Source: Shewanella cutis | GTDB lineage: Bacteria > Pseudomonadota > Gammaproteobacteria > Enterobacterales > Shewanellaceae | Reading direction: 5' to 3' | Assembly: GCF_022410515.1 (NCBI RefSeq) | Contig: NZ_JACSDI010000001.1 | Coordinates: 62,001-126,000 of the forward strand | Length of the DNA: 64,000 bases | In this document: positions 17,666-27,983 of the stretch, one piece after another | Layout of the letters: each line of letters begins with the position of its first letter | Numbering within the stretch: position 1 is the first letter of the stretch | The notes under the pieces: model-generated | What the model was told of the DNA's origin: nothing | Database searches by the model: none | What the model saw: the letters and a program-made list of their open reading frames with translations, nothing else | Translations under genes and position numbers: made by a program

Positions 17666-19120
17666 TTAGCTAGTGCGGTACTGCTTAAGGATCCCTTCGA
17701 GTTCAACCGAAGCATGTTGCAAATCATGCGCGAGGGTGACACTGCGCTGCGCCGTTTGTTTAATGGTATCAGATTGATGGCGGATCTCATTAAGCTGGCC
17801 TGCGATATCGCGGGCCGCGACGCTCTGCTCTTCCGCCGATGCGGCAATCTGGCTACTCATATCGAATACGGCATTAACCGATTGCGCCATCCCTTCAACA
17901 TCGTCGCCCACGGCAATAATGGCGCTACGTCCTTCATCGGCGCGGTCCACAATCTCAGTGGTGATATTGGAGAGCTGACGAGTGCCTGATTGCAATCCTT
18001 CGATCATCGCTTGGATCTCAACTGTTGCCTGCTGGGTACGTCCCGCTAAGGTACGCACTTCATCGGCAACCACCGCAAAACCGCGACCTTGCTCACCCGC
18101 ACGCGCCGCTTCGATGGCCGCATTCAGCGCCAGCAAGTTAGTCTGCCCAGAAATACTATTGATGGTTGTTACAACGGCATCAATAGCCGCCGCATCCTTA
18201 GATAACTGTTCTACCGATGAAAAGGCTGCACCAATTTTGGTTGAGAGCAAACCAATACTGTCCACCGTATGGCTAATACGCCCTTGGCTAGCGTTCATTT
18301 GAGTGGCGTTGTCCTTAGTCTGTAGTGAAGTGTTACTGGCATTAACCGACACTTCTTCAATCGCCGAAGTCATTTGCGCCATGGCCACAGCCACTGAATC
18401 TAAAAATTGATGCTGGGCACCAATTAACTCACCGCTGATTTTTGCTTGCTGATTAAACTCATCAGCGGCGAGGGAAAGTGTTTGGGCATTATTGCGGATA
18501 GCGCTCACCATTTCGCTCATATTGTCGGCGCAGCGGTCAATTTCGCGGGCGATTAAGCTGAAGTCATCGGTACCGAAAAAGTTTAATCTAAAACTCAAAT
18601 CACCATCTGCTAAGCGTTTGATGGCCATGTACATATCCCAAAGACCACCGCCGAGGGAGGTTGAAATCCAATAGCTTAACTGGAATAAGGGCAATAAACC
18701 GATTAACGCGAGCCAAAACATTAAGTTGGCATCGCTGCGAGCATCAGTTTCCCATTCGGACACATTTTGCGACAGTGCGAGCGCACTGCCAGATGCCACG
18801 CTGGCACTAGTGGTTACATTATCCCTTTGGCGCTGCGCCTCGGTTTGGCGCGGGACAACACTCAGCCCATTGTCTCGGGCAAATTGTGATAATGCATCGC
18901 CCTGCAACTTTTGCGCATTTGCGACTTGGGCAAAGGCATCGACGGTCGCCTGCACTCGAGCTAAAGAAGCGGATTCGAGGTTGCGGTGAGCATGTTGGTA
19001 ATTGATAAGTGCAATGGTCGCGGTGATCAACGCCACCATAGAGCAGACAATCCAAAATTTGCCGTTGAGACTGAACTTGATCAATATGGCATCAATAGTG
19101 CGAAACTGGATTTGTTTCAT
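17666..19120 (-). CDS. Methyl-accepting chemotaxis protein
   Basis: 484 residues. It has a membrane segment at about 20-45, a periplasmic region of only about 95 residues (45-140), a second membrane segment at about 143-165, a HAMP-like linker ([24 protein letters not shown]) and a long signalling coil. The hairpin tip contains [33 protein letters not shown] residues (around 350). The short periplasmic domain contains no recognised ligand fold, so the ligand is unknown. It signals to CheA/CheW at the cell pole. It stands alone with its own terminator. Confidence 0.95.
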   Translation of the reverse strand: MKQIQFRTIDAILIKFSLNGKFWIVCSMVALITATIALINYQHAHRNLESASLARVQATVDAFAQVANAQKLQGDALSQFARDNGLSVVPRQTEAQRQRDNVTTSASVASGSALALSQNVSEWETDARSDANLMFWLALIGLLPLFQLSYWISTSLGGGLWDMYMAIKRLADGDLSFRLNFFGTDDFSLIAREIDRCADNMSEMVSAIRNNAQTLSLAADEFNQQAKISGELIGAQHQFLDSVAVAMAQMTSAIEEVSVNASNTSLQTKDNATQMNASQGRISHTVDSIGLLSTKIGAAFSSVEQLSKDAAAIDAVVTTINSISGQTNLLALNAAIEAARAGEQGRGFAVVADEVRTLAGRTQQATVEIQAMIEGLQSGTRQLSNITTEIVDRADEGRSAIIAVGDDVEGMAQSVNAVFDMSSQIAASAEEQSVAARDIAGQLNEIRHQSDTIKQTAQRSVTLAHDLQHASVELEGILKQYRTS

Positions 19121-19233
19121 CTTGATATATCCTAAGACCTAAAGCTATCGGGTACTAAATCAGCATTATAGCTCATCAATTCGATCACTCTGTTACCGCA
19201 TGGCTATCATGCGAGCATAAAAGTGATGGAAGA

Positions 19234-19725
19234 TTAATCGGCACTGGCGATTTCAGAACTCGTTGACGCTGACCATTTTTGGCGAAGAGTGACTAACTGC
19301 GCCGTTAACAAACTCATGCAAAAACCTAATAGTGCACCCAACACTAAAGGCGGCACAATATTGGCGACATCCCCTGCCATAGCAAAGGTAATACAACAGC
19401 CGATAAAGGCACCGGGAATAAAACTGAGTTTTTGATAACTGGCCTGCAGGCACATTGCCGAGGTGGCAATACCGGTAAACACATAACCCGCCACAGGCGA
19501 GACGAAAAAACTGCTACCGCTGATAATGAGCCAAGCCCAAAAAACACCAGAGAGATTGGTACACCAGGCCATCATCACGCCTTGAAACCCCGTCTTGGGC
19601 TGAGCAAAAAACGTACTGCAGCCTAAAAAGCCAATCCAAGTAACGAGATGAAAGGTATCTGCGATACCACACCAGACAGCGGCTAATAGCCCAGCTGAAA
19701 TAGCGACTTGCCAACGATTTTCCAT
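19234..19725 (-). CDS. DUF1097 family membrane protein
   Basis: 163 residues with five hydrophobic segments. The pattern of Trp/Gly/Cys-rich membrane helices (GIADTFHLVTWIGFLGCSTFF, VPPLVLGALLGFCMSLL) matches the DUF1097/YcdZ family of inner membrane proteins, which have no defined function. It precedes the chemoreceptor gene in the same direction with a 113-base gap; co-transcription is possible but not shown. Confidence 0.75.
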   Translation of the reverse strand: MENRWQVAISAGLLAAVWCGIADTFHLVTWIGFLGCSTFFAQPKTGFQGVMMAWCTNLSGVFWAWLIISGSSFFVSPVAGYVFTGIATSAMCLQASYQKLSFIPGAFIGCCITFAMAGDVANIVPPLVLGALLGFCMSLLTAQLVTLRQKWSASTSSEIASAD

Positions 19726-20044
19726 GATGACCCCTTCGTATTGTTTTCACGGAAGTTAACTACTCAAATGTGCTCAAGGTGCGGCTGTATTTTAGTGTTA
19801 TAGCGCCCTTCACTTCCGTGTCATTCAATTTTTAGTAGGGATCTGCAATCAATGATTGACTCACAGGCCGACTAGGAACTGATTCAAATGAATGTGTACG
19901 CGAGTCCACATACCTTAAATCACTTGAGTAAACATATTAGTTAAATTACCTCAAGTTCGGTAACAAAAACCTGATCTATTGCTAATTTTCGGCATTAATG
20001 CCCGTAAATTTACAAACAAGCAATGTATTTGTGGTAAAAAAACG
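19726..20044. other. Gene-free stretch upstream of the DUF1097 gene
   Basis: Expected to hold the promoter of the DUF1097 gene. I see no convincing operator or RNA. Confidence 0.4.
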
Positions 20045-20071
20045 AAAAAAGCGCTTATTAGGCGCTTTTTT
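20045..20071 (-). terminator. Terminator of the molybdenum hydroxylase operon
   Basis: AAAAAAGCGC and GCGCTTTTTT flank a 7-base loop, 25 bases after the stop of the large subunit gene; T-runs on both strands. Confidence 0.88.
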
Positions 20072-20095
20072 GCTCATTGCAGCTCTGTTAACGGA

Positions 20096-22342
20096 CTACA
20101 CCTTTAACTGTTTATTTACCGGCAGATCTCGGATCCGCACTCCCGTGGCGGCAAATATAGCATTGGTTAGGCTGGGCGCTACTGGCGGTACACCTGGCTC
20201 ACCTACTCCCGCAGGCGGAGCATCCGAGTCGATAATGATGATCTCCATATCTGGCACTTGAGGTAAACGTAGAAGCGGATAATCATGGAAGTTAGACTGC
20301 ATCACCTTACCCTCTTGGTAACTGATCTCCCCCATAAGCGCCAAGCTTAGACCAAAGACAATCGCACCTTCGGTCTGCGCTTTCACCCTGTCGGGGTTAA
20401 CCACTGTGCCGGCATCAATGGCGGCAATGGCATTGAGCACTTTAAGCTGTTTATCATCACCAACCTCAACCCGTATCGCCACCGCCACCACACTCACAAA
20501 ACTTCGGTGCACCGCAAAGCCCCAACCTTGATTCTTACCCGCTTTAGGTGCCTTAGCCTGTGCTTGTTCTACCGCCTCAATCACCTTGAGATAACGGCCA
20601 ATATCGACGGGATGGCGAGTTAACTCTTCACCATAGTTGCCATATTTAAAGCCTTGGTTCTCAAAGGTCTCTCGCCTTGGCTGCCCAAGTAAGCTGCGCC
20701 ACATATCGGGACAAGATAACTTGGCTTTATGGGCCATTTCATCAACAAAACTGCCCACGCCAAACCCATGCTGAATATTACATACCGAGCGCATCCAACC
20801 GATACGGCTGTGGGCTGTGGCCTTAACGGCCTCGTAGCGCAAATGCGGTAAAGCAAAAGGAACGTCCACAAAACCTAAATCCAACTCCCCATCGGACGGA
20901 TATTCCACCCCTTCAGCAAAAGTGGAGCTGATCGACGGGAAGCCTGTACGCGCCAGTAGCGCCGTGGGTTTGTTATTGGCATCGAACAAGGCCTGATAAC
21001 ACTGGGCACTAATGGCATGGTAATAACCGTTTTGGATTTCATCCTCGCGGCTCCAGCTCACCTTTACCGGCCGTTTAAATTGCTTGGAGAGTAGTGCCGC
21101 CTCGACACTGAAATCCGGTTTGGACTTGCGTCCAAAGCCGCCACCCAGTAGCGTCACATTCACTTTGACCGCGTCTTCAGCAATATCTAGAGCCGCAGCC
21201 ACATTTTGCTGGGTACTTTGCGGTGTTTGGGCCGAAGCCCAAATCTCACAGCCCTTATCGGTCACATTGGCCGTCGCCACTGGCGGCTCGATGGAAGAAT
21301 GGATAAGGTAAGGCACCGTATAAATCGCCTTAAGGGTATCGTTCTTCGGCCAGGCTTTGACCTCATCGCCAACTTGACGCACCACTTTGCCAGGAGCTTG
21401 TACCTTGTCCACCAGCTCTTTAAGGTAGGCTTTAGAATCGTGGCTGCTGTTGGCCGACTGAGTCCAAGTCACTTTTAACGCTTTACGGCCTTGCAAGGCG
21501 CTCCAAGTGTTAGTGGCTACCACAGCTACGCCACCTAAGGCTTGAAAGGCGGGAGCGCCCTTAGGTGTAGGTAAACGGTACACATCGACCACACCCGCCA
21601 CCTTGCGCGCCGCACTATCGTCAAGACTTGCCACATCGCTCCCCAATACAGGTGGGCGCGAAATGCAGGCATAAAGCATGTTATCCACTTGAATATCATA
21701 ACCATAGACAGCTTTACCCGTGAGCATGGCCTGCATATCGACGATCTGACGCGACGCACCGATTTGCTTGAAATCCTTAACAGCTTTTAATCGCAACGAA
21801 TCAGCAGCAGGCAGTGGTAACGCGGCCGCATCGAGAGCCAACTCACCAAAACGGGCAAAACGGCCAGATTTGGCATGCAGCACTTTATGATCTTTGGCCT
21901 GCACTTCACTCACTGGCACTTTCCAGCGAGCTGCAGCGGCTTGCTCAAGCATAGTACGGGCCATCGCCCCCATCTCACGCATGCGGTCATAGTTTTCGCG
22001 GATACTGCGGCTACCATCGGTATTTTGGCTGGCGTAGCGTTTGTCGGCAAGCCCTTGGATAGGAACGATTTTATCCCAATCGGCTTCAAGTTCCTCGGCC
22101 AAAATTTGTAAAATCCCGGTGCGGATCCCCTGCCCCATTTCAGAGCGGTGACAGGTGAGATACACCTTGTCATCCTCACCAACGGCGATAAACAGATTAA
22201 GCCGCGCCAGCTGATCCTGTGCCAATGCCATTGGACTCCAACTGAGGCCACTCGCCCCAAGTGCGAGACCGCCCCCGACAGCGCCAAAGAGTTTTAACAC
22301 ATCGCGGCGACTAATATTTTCAACTGCGGTGAATGTACTCAT
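20096..22342 (-). CDS. Molybdopterin-binding subunit of a Tat-exported xanthine-oxidase-family dehydrogenase (IorB-like)
   Basis: 748 residues from ATG 22342, which has GGAGGG 8 bases upstream; an in-frame start at 22432 would overlap the small subunit. A twin-arginine signal (SRRDVLKLFGAVGGGLALG) sits at about residues 11-30, so the complex works in the periplasm. The C-terminus has GVGEPGVPPVAP then NAIFAATGVRIRDLP, the family's active-site region with the catalytic Glu. The family (isoquinoline 1-oxidoreductase, aldehyde dehydrogenases) hydroxylates N-heterocycles or oxidises aldehydes at a Mo-cytosine-dinucleotide centre. There is no FAD subunit gene, as usual for the IorAB group, where electrons pass to a cytochrome. 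The substrate cannot be told from sequence. Confidence 0.9.
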   Translation of the reverse strand: MSTFTAVENISRRDVLKLFGAVGGGLALGASGLSWSPMALAQDQLARLNLFIAVGEDDKVYLTCHRSEMGQGIRTGILQILAEELEADWDKIVPIQGLADKRYASQNTDGSRSIRENYDRMREMGAMARTMLEQAAAARWKVPVSEVQAKDHKVLHAKSGRFARFGELALDAAALPLPAADSLRLKAVKDFKQIGASRQIVDMQAMLTGKAVYGYDIQVDNMLYACISRPPVLGSDVASLDDSAARKVAGVVDVYRLPTPKGAPAFQALGGVAVVATNTWSALQGRKALKVTWTQSANSSHDSKAYLKELVDKVQAPGKVVRQVGDEVKAWPKNDTLKAIYTVPYLIHSSIEPPVATANVTDKGCEIWASAQTPQSTQQNVAAALDIAEDAVKVNVTLLGGGFGRKSKPDFSVEAALLSKQFKRPVKVSWSREDEIQNGYYHAISAQCYQALFDANNKPTALLARTGFPSISSTFAEGVEYPSDGELDLGFVDVPFALPHLRYEAVKATAHSRIGWMRSVCNIQHGFGVGSFVDEMAHKAKLSCPDMWRSLLGQPRRETFENQGFKYGNYGEELTRHPVDIGRYLKVIEAVEQAQAKAPKAGKNQGWGFAVHRSFVSVVAVAIRVEVGDDKQLKVLNAIAAIDAGTVVNPDRVKAQTEGAIVFGLSLALMGEISYQEGKVMQSNFHDYPLLRLPQVPDMEIIIIDSDAPPAGVGEPGVPPVAPSLTNAIFAATGVRIRDLPVNKQLKV

Positions 22343-22343
22343 C

Positions 22344-22838
22344 TTAGCCCTCCTGCTTGGCATAGCTTTGCAGTGCCGCTTTGATGCGAGGATAGGTACC
22401 ACAGCGACACAAATTACCCGACATGGCTGCATCGATTTGTTCAGCCGACGGTTTGGGATGCTGAGTGACTAAGGCCGCTGCCGACATTAGTTGCCCCGCC
22501 TGACAATAACCACACTGGGGCACATTGTGCTCAGCCCAAGCATTTTTAAGCTTTTGATTATCCAGCCCTTCAATCGTAGTTAACTGCTTACCTTGCGCCT
22601 GCGACACGCTGGTTAAACAAGCCCGCACAGGCTGGCCATCTACATGCACGGTACACGCGCCACAGAGCCCTGCACCGCAGCCATACTTAGTGCCCGTTAA
22701 GCCTAAAATATCCCGTAACGCCCAGAGGATGGGCATATTGGGATCCGTATTTAAAGTAAACGATCTGCCGTTAATGGTCAGGTTTAGGGATGTCGTTGTA
22801 AGACTTTTGTCCTTCGCCGCCGAGGATGGTATTGCCAT
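22344..22838 (-). CDS. [2Fe-2S] subunit of the same dehydrogenase (IorA-like)
   Basis: 164 residues. It carries two cluster motifs: the plant-ferredoxin type [16 protein letters not shown] (residues about 53-68, with a further Cys after ACL) and the family-specific CGYCQAGQ...CRCG pair in the C-terminal helical domain (about 108-147). It passes electrons from the molybdenum site of the large subunit. A strong AAGGAG overlaps the end of the preceding gene, and the large-subunit gene begins one base after this stop, so equal expression is likely. No signal peptide; it should be carried out by the large subunit's Tat signal. Confidence 0.93.
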   Translation of the reverse strand: MAIPSSAAKDKSLTTTSLNLTINGRSFTLNTDPNMPILWALRDILGLTGTKYGCGAGLCGACTVHVDGQPVRACLTSVSQAQGKQLTTIEGLDNQKLKNAWAEHNVPQCGYCQAGQLMSAAALVTQHPKPSAEQIDAAMSGNLCRCGTYPRIKAALQSYAKQEG

Positions 22839-22841
22839 AAC

Positions 22842-23549
22842 TCACTCCTTAAGTGCCAACCACGACGCAAGATCGGCTTTAGTATCAATATCAATCGCGG
22901 CATGGGGTAAGGGAACAGCCACTAACTCACCCACATTTGCCAGTTGTTTTAAGATGGATTTGGCGCCGCGATCGCCGGTCAAATCCGTTAATAAATCGAG
23001 TATTGAGGCATTAAAAATAGCAGGGGCGCCTAATTCATCCAACTTATCTTGTCCATTCAAGGTCCCAGCTTCGTTCGCATAAAGCGCGGCCACAGATTGC
23101 TGACTGGTTTGCCAAGTCTCAATCAACTGCCGATAGTCTTCAAATGTCAGCGCAACCTGATCCGCTAAGGTGAGTAACATGCCATCAAACTGCTGCGCTT
23201 TTGCATAGTCCACCGCAATCCGCAATGACGATGCCAAACCTGTTTGCCAGTTTGGATTATCAAGCAACGTCAGCTTTACCGCCCCTAGGGCTTTAAGTTG
23301 TGGGCGCAATAATGTTTGATGGGCACCGAGCACCACCAGCAGTTCGGCATCTAATGCGCCTAAGGATTCTCGCCTGTCTTTTGGTGATAAGATGAAATTA
23401 GCCAAACACGCAATATGGCGCTGCAATAGGCTTTGCCCACGATCTTCACTGGTGGACGTAGCTAAACTTTGCGCCAGCTTTATCCCCTGAAAACGCCGAC
23501 TTTCGCCCGCCGCGAGCACGGCAATTAGCAGTCTTTGGCAGCTTTGCAT
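22842..23549 (-). CDS. Molybdenum cofactor nucleotidyltransferase, MobA/MocA-like
   Basis: 235 residues from ATG 23549 (overlap TAATG with xdhC); a longer in-frame start lies inside xdhC. It begins LIAVLAAGESRRFQGIKL, the nucleotide-binding LAAGxSxRxG motif of MobA-like NTP transferases. In this operon it most likely adds CMP to molybdopterin (MocA activity), since xanthine-oxidase-family enzymes use the cytosine form. DGMLLTLADQVAL around residue 115 is the metal-binding Asp region. The RFQG version, rather than RMG, makes it somewhat diverged. Confidence 0.82.
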   Translation of the reverse strand: MQSCQRLLIAVLAAGESRRFQGIKLAQSLATSTSEDRGQSLLQRHIACLANFILSPKDRRESLGALDAELLVVLGAHQTLLRPQLKALGAVKLTLLDNPNWQTGLASSLRIAVDYAKAQQFDGMLLTLADQVALTFEDYRQLIETWQTSQQSVAALYANEAGTLNGQDKLDELGAPAIFNASILDLLTDLTGDRGAKSILKQLANVGELVAVPLPHAAIDIDTKADLASWLALKE

Positions 23550-24562
23550 TAAGGCATCATGCCATCGAGCGTGGAAAACGCCGCGCCATGAAGTACCCCA
23601 TGGCATTGAGCTAAAATACTTAATGCAATCGCACTCGGTAATTCACCACCAAGGGCAAGACCCGCGGGCGCGGAGAAAAAACCGCTAAATGAATCGACAT
23701 TAAGGTCTGCGATGCTGAGCACTTTATCCCGCCGATGGGCTGGCCCTAAAAGCGCAACATACTTTAGAGCAAAAGGTTGAATCACTTTTAATGCCGCCGC
23801 ATCTAAAGTCAGGTTATGATGCATCACCACAGCGCAATCTAAGTTTGCGATAAGGGCTGTGGCATCATCTGGGCTTTGTTTGACGATATGGGCATGGGGG
23901 AAATCCGCCGTTCTCGCGTAAGCAGTGCGGCTATCAAACACGCTTACCTGCCAACCTAAACTGTGGGCAATCGCAGCTACAGGTTTGGCATCGATTCCAC
24001 CACCAAAAATCCCTAAATGAAACCGCGGTCTTATGGGGATGATCAATGCATCTCCTGATTGCTGACTTAATACGCCAGCTTTAACAAAATCTTCCGTAGA
24101 AAATGGCGCATTTTCAGAAGAATAAAACTGCGCGGAGTAACTGCGAGCATCACTTCCCGCGGACACTAAGGGCAATTGGTAAAACCCTGATTGCCCCTTG
24201 CGAAACGCCTGCACTATATCGACTAGGCCAAGATCGTGATTCTCTTTAAGTAGTGGTATCAACATGATATCGACTTTACCACCACAGCCTAAGCGGTAGC
24301 TGGCATCGGATTCGTCCGTTGCATCATAGGTAACACAGCCAATCTGACGCGACTGCATGGCATTTTGTGCATGGCGGCGCAGGTCCGCTTCTAAACAACC
24401 GCCACTCAATATGCCTGCGCCTTGGCCAAATTCGTGGAATAACATCATGGCACCAGGTTTACGGTAGGATGAACCTTGAATATGGGTGATCACCGCAAGT
24501 ACCCAAGCATCGTCTGCGAGTGGTAGCCAATGCTCTAATAAGTCTTCCATTTGGTGATCCAT
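23549..24562 (-). CDS. XdhC/CoxI family maturation protein
   Basis: 337 residues from ATG 24562, preceded by GGGGAG at 6 bases. The N-terminal XdhC/CoxI domain has AVITHIQGSSYRKPGAMMLF and GILSGGCLEADL; the C-terminal Rossmann-like domain has GIFGGGIDAKPVAAIA and ends with GLALGGELPSAIALSILAQ. The family binds the molybdenum cofactor, helps sulphurate it and inserts it into xanthine-oxidase-type enzymes. First gene of the operon xdhC, mocA-like, iorA, iorB, in which maturation factors precede structural genes. Confidence 0.92.
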   Translation of the reverse strand: MDHQMEDLLEHWLPLADDAWVLAVITHIQGSSYRKPGAMMLFHEFGQGAGILSGGCLEADLRRHAQNAMQSRQIGCVTYDATDESDASYRLGCGGKVDIMLIPLLKENHDLGLVDIVQAFRKGQSGFYQLPLVSAGSDARSYSAQFYSSENAPFSTEDFVKAGVLSQQSGDALIIPIRPRFHLGIFGGGIDAKPVAAIAHSLGWQVSVFDSRTAYARTADFPHAHIVKQSPDDATALIANLDCAVVMHHNLTLDAAALKVIQPFALKYVALLGPAHRRDKVLSIADLNVDSFSGFFSAPAGLALGGELPSAIALSILAQCHGVLHGAAFSTLDGMMP

Positions 24563-24773
24563 CAACAACTCCCCATCTATTTCGCTAACCCAATTGATGT
24601 GTTAAATGCCCCGATTGTCGTAAATCAGCGGTTTAAAATATTATCTTTATGTAGAACAAGCTAACAAAGGAAAATTGAATTTAAAAGGGGAAGACGGGAA
24701 TAACAGCAAATGGGTAAACGAAAAAGCAGACATCCTTGTCAGCATTACCGAATCCATAGCCGAAAGTTAAATC

Positions 24774-26513
24774 TTAAAACTGATACTCCCCTGCTTTAGT
24801 CCGCAGTGCTTGAGATTGATAATCTAAGCTTATGGACGTAGATTCAATTTGCTCAATAATTTGTGAGACCTCGCGGGAATTATCACGGATCACCATAAGA
24901 CTGGTCGCGATATCCTTTGATACCAAAGACTGTTCCTCGGTTGATGCCGCCACTTGGGTATTGATCCCATGAATCGCACCCGTACTTTGGCGAATATCAT
25001 CAAATACCGCCACAATACGTTGTAATTCAACCGAGGCTTTTTGCATCAAATTGGCAGCTTGAGTCACTGAATTGCCCACCTGATTGGTGCGATTTTGTAA
25101 GCTCGCGACAATATCATCGATTTCCTTGGTGGAATCTTGGGTACGCTGCGCGAGTGAGCGAACTTCATCCGCGACCACAGCAAAACCCCGCCCTTGCTCT
25201 CCCGCCCTTGCAGCTTCAATTGCGGCATTGAGTGCGAGTAAGTTTGTTTGCTCAGCAATTGCTTTAATTACACTTAATACATTACTGACTTGCGTACTCT
25301 CATTCACTAAATGCTGCATCGAATCTTGAGTAGTCGTAAATTCACTTTCAAGTACAGACATCGCATTAAGCGCCTCAGAAACCGTATTCTGACCAACTCC
25401 CACATGGTTTTCATTTTCAGCCGCACGGATTTCGGCGTTTGAAGTACTTTCACTGACATGCACTAAGGTGGTGGTCATTTCCTCCATAGCACTCGCACTG
25501 GCATCAAGCTCTTTGGCAACGCGATTAGAGCTTTCTCGGGAGACTTGAATCGAGGCCTTGGTTTGTTTAGCGAGATCAGCAACCTCCTTAGCAATACCAT
25601 CTGTTGTCGCTAAAGAACTGGCTAATGAGGAAATAAATAAGTTGATTTGATTGACGATTTCACCAATCTCACCTTGGGTAGAGACTGAGATCCTGCGGGC
25701 AAGATTTTTTGACCTTTGAATATCGAGTAGCTCATTACAGGTCTTTATCAGCGGTGTCACAATCCTGCTCTTAACAATCATAAAGCCGCCGACGGCCACT
25801 AAAATCACTAAAAACAGTACAAACTGCGAGCTATTGAGCGCCATGTTTAAAGAATCCAATCGATTATCCATCTGCGCATCGGTGCGTTTGTCTAATGCGG
25901 TAAAAAATTGATCAATAGGCTCCATAATTTTTGCTTTTTCTCTATGGTATTGATCACTATGCAGCAACTCCCTCGCCATTGTCAGATTGGGCTCACCTTT
26001 AATGCTGTAAGTCTGGGTATTGGGATCGATAAAAATCCCTTTTACCGCATTCATTGCCTTAACTTCTAGGTCGACTAAGGCATCAGAATTTTGCTGAGCC
26101 TGTTCAAGGTAATGGAATTCTTCATCGGAAAAACCCAAGGCTTGCATTTGGCTTTTAATCGCCACTCTAGCACCGTCTGGCTTAGGTTTATCGCCATAAC
26201 TAAGTACAAGATCCCAATAAATCTGGTGATATTTTTCCGGCCTAGGTTTTTCGCCGTTACGAATAGCCAAGATATCCATATACATTTTTTCGTACTTTTC
26301 ATCCCCAGTCACCGCATAGGTGCGGGCGAGCCGAGTCAAATCATCGGAGCTTTGCCGTAATTCATCGGCAATTTGATAAGAATGGTAACGAATGCTGGCC
26401 GCATCGTTAAAGAGTTCAATCTTAGATTTAACATTAAAACTCAGTACCGCCGTAATAACCGCACTGACGACTATGGTGAAAAACACAACACTCATCATCG
26501 TTTTTGTATTCAT
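24774..26513 (-). CDS. Methyl-accepting chemotaxis protein
   Basis: 579 residues from ATG 26513 ([12 protein letters not shown]). A first membrane helix at about 5-27 is followed by a helical periplasmic sensor of about 190 residues. That sensor includes [31 protein letters not shown], a pattern common in Shewanella/Vibrio receptors of unknown ligand. A second helix (about 218-240), HAMP and a signalling coil with the conserved tip [29 protein letters not shown] follow. It lies next to the molybdenum enzyme operon in the same direction; there is no evidence that they share a role. Confidence 0.95.
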   Translation of the reverse strand: MNTKTMMSVVFFTIVVSAVITAVLSFNVKSKIELFNDAASIRYHSYQIADELRQSSDDLTRLARTYAVTGDEKYEKMYMDILAIRNGEKPRPEKYHQIYWDLVLSYGDKPKPDGARVAIKSQMQALGFSDEEFHYLEQAQQNSDALVDLEVKAMNAVKGIFIDPNTQTYSIKGEPNLTMARELLHSDQYHREKAKIMEPIDQFFTALDKRTDAQMDNRLDSLNMALNSSQFVLFLVILVAVGGFMIVKSRIVTPLIKTCNELLDIQRSKNLARRISVSTQGEIGEIVNQINLFISSLASSLATTDGIAKEVADLAKQTKASIQVSRESSNRVAKELDASASAMEEMTTTLVHVSESTSNAEIRAAENENHVGVGQNTVSEALNAMSVLESEFTTTQDSMQHLVNESTQVSNVLSVIKAIAEQTNLLALNAAIEAARAGEQGRGFAVVADEVRSLAQRTQDSTKEIDDIVASLQNRTNQVGNSVTQAANLMQKASVELQRIVAVFDDIRQSTGAIHGINTQVAASTEEQSLVSKDIATSLMVIRDNSREVSQIIEQIESTSISLDYQSQALRTKAGEYQF

Positions 26514-26780
26514 AGTTACCCCGATAGAAAATCCAAACACAGGATTAAGTCTAGTCGGAAAAATGTAACTAAAAGGTAAATAAAGCAGGTTTCGAAAAAT
26601 ATTGTATTGATTTAAGAACGATTATCACTTGTATAAATCGCCTATGATTCAGCAGCTCAGTGCCAGCTGCTTATATCTATGGAAGTCAAATATGAAAAGT
26701 CATACGCAAAAGAAAATAGATCGGGCCATAAATGGCGTTTAGCCAACCTTATAACAGGGAAATTGTATTGCTAATTTAGC

Positions 26781-27064
26781 TAGGGCGTGTTGACGTTTCA
26801 GGGTTATTTTTGCAGCAGTTTGACTGGCATTTATGCAAGGCAAAGTCTGTGCAGTGTCGTTATTCTACATAAACGGACGATAACGCAGCAGAAACGCCAG
26901 TCAAACCCTGCCCGAAGGGCTCGTCTGGCAAGCCCTTGCTCTTACTTTCTGTCATGAGAGCCGCTCGTCATTTGAGTAGAATAACGACACATCATTCCTC
27001 GTTTCGCGAGCACGTGCTTGCCAGAACGAACAAAATCTAATCTCGAAACATCAACACGCTCTAG
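26781..27064. repeat. MITE-like element with 19-bp inverted ends
   Basis: The left end TAGGGCGTGTTGACGTTTC and the complement of the right end (TAGAGCGTGTTGATGTTTC) differ at two positions. The 284-bp interior has a second inverted layout (GTCGTTATTCTAC near the left, GTAGAATAACGAC near the right) and encodes nothing. Left flank and right end share CTAG. Confidence 0.8.
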
Positions 27065-27159
27065 GCACGCCAGATACCAAATGTGTGCCTGACTTAGCGA
27101 CGTGCAATTTGTGGGAGGACTATTTCAATATACAAATATCGGCCTCCAAGCCGCTGCAC

Positions 27160-27804
27160 TTAAAGCAATAACTGATCCGCCACAAAGGGATTGTGTTCAC
27201 GTTCTTCACCAAAAGTGGATATAGGGCCATGACCGGGAATAAATTCAACATCTGCGCCTAAAGGCCAGAGTTTAGAAGTGATGGAATGGATCAAGCTCTG
27301 ATGATTTGACTGTGGAAAATCAGTGCGGCCTATCGAACTTCTAAACAGAATATCCCCGACCCATGCAAGCTTGGATGAGGCCGAGTAAAATGCCACGTGT
27401 CCTGGTGTATGGCCGGGGCAATGCAGCACAGTTAAGCTTTGCTCCCCCACAGTAACTGTATCGCCATCATGCAGATATTGATCAGGCTCAAAGGCATCAC
27501 AGTGGGGAAAACCAAAGTTTTGACTCTGTTTAGGCAGATTTTCAATCCAAAACTTATCCGCCTCATGCGGACCAATGATCGGCACATTCGTTTGTTGTGC
27601 TAATAACTTAGCGCCGCCAACATGATCGATATGACCGTGGGTCAACAGGACTTTCTCCAGAGTCAGTCCCAACTTGGCCATTTCGCCAAGAATACGGTCG
27701 ACATTCCCTCCCGGATCGACAACCGCGGCACGCAGGGTTTTTTCACACCAGATCAAGCTGCAATTCTGCTGGAAAGGTGTCACAGGAATAATTTGGTACT
27801 TCAT
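27160..27804 (-). CDS. gloC: Metallo-beta-lactamase-fold hydrolase, glyoxalase II type (GloC/YcbL-like)
   Basis: 214 residues, the size of E. coli GloC (YcbL). The zinc motif THGHIDHVGG (about residues 54-63) is clear, with further ligands in CPGHTPGHVAFY, VGDILF and the terminal IPGHGP. It lacks the C-terminal helical domain of GloB. The expected reaction is hydrolysis of S-D-lactoylglutathione to lactate and glutathione in the cytoplasm; related proteins can act on other thioesters. Confidence 0.85.
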   Translation of the reverse strand: MKYQIIPVTPFQQNCSLIWCEKTLRAAVVDPGGNVDRILGEMAKLGLTLEKVLLTHGHIDHVGGAKLLAQQTNVPIIGPHEADKFWIENLPKQSQNFGFPHCDAFEPDQYLHDGDTVTVGEQSLTVLHCPGHTPGHVAFYSASSKLAWVGDILFRSSIGRTDFPQSNHQSLIHSITSKLWPLGADVEFIPGHGPISTFGEEREHNPFVADQLLL

Positions 27805-27983
27805 AGCTTCAATCTCGTGTTATCCATAGCCGATAGATTACGCTAAGAGGCTTATCATGACTCAATTTTTTACAATAAAAATTGATCTCAACCAAAGGCT
27901 AATCAAATAATCCTAACTTGCGACAACAGGGCTTTTGTATACAATCTGCCATAAACAACAAGCCCTACCCTTAAGGTTAATTG

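Noticed and set aside
26600..26645. Fur box upstream of the chemoreceptor gene (ACGATTATCACTTG)
   Set aside because: Only a half-site is recognisable and there is no symmetry, so it is not supportable.
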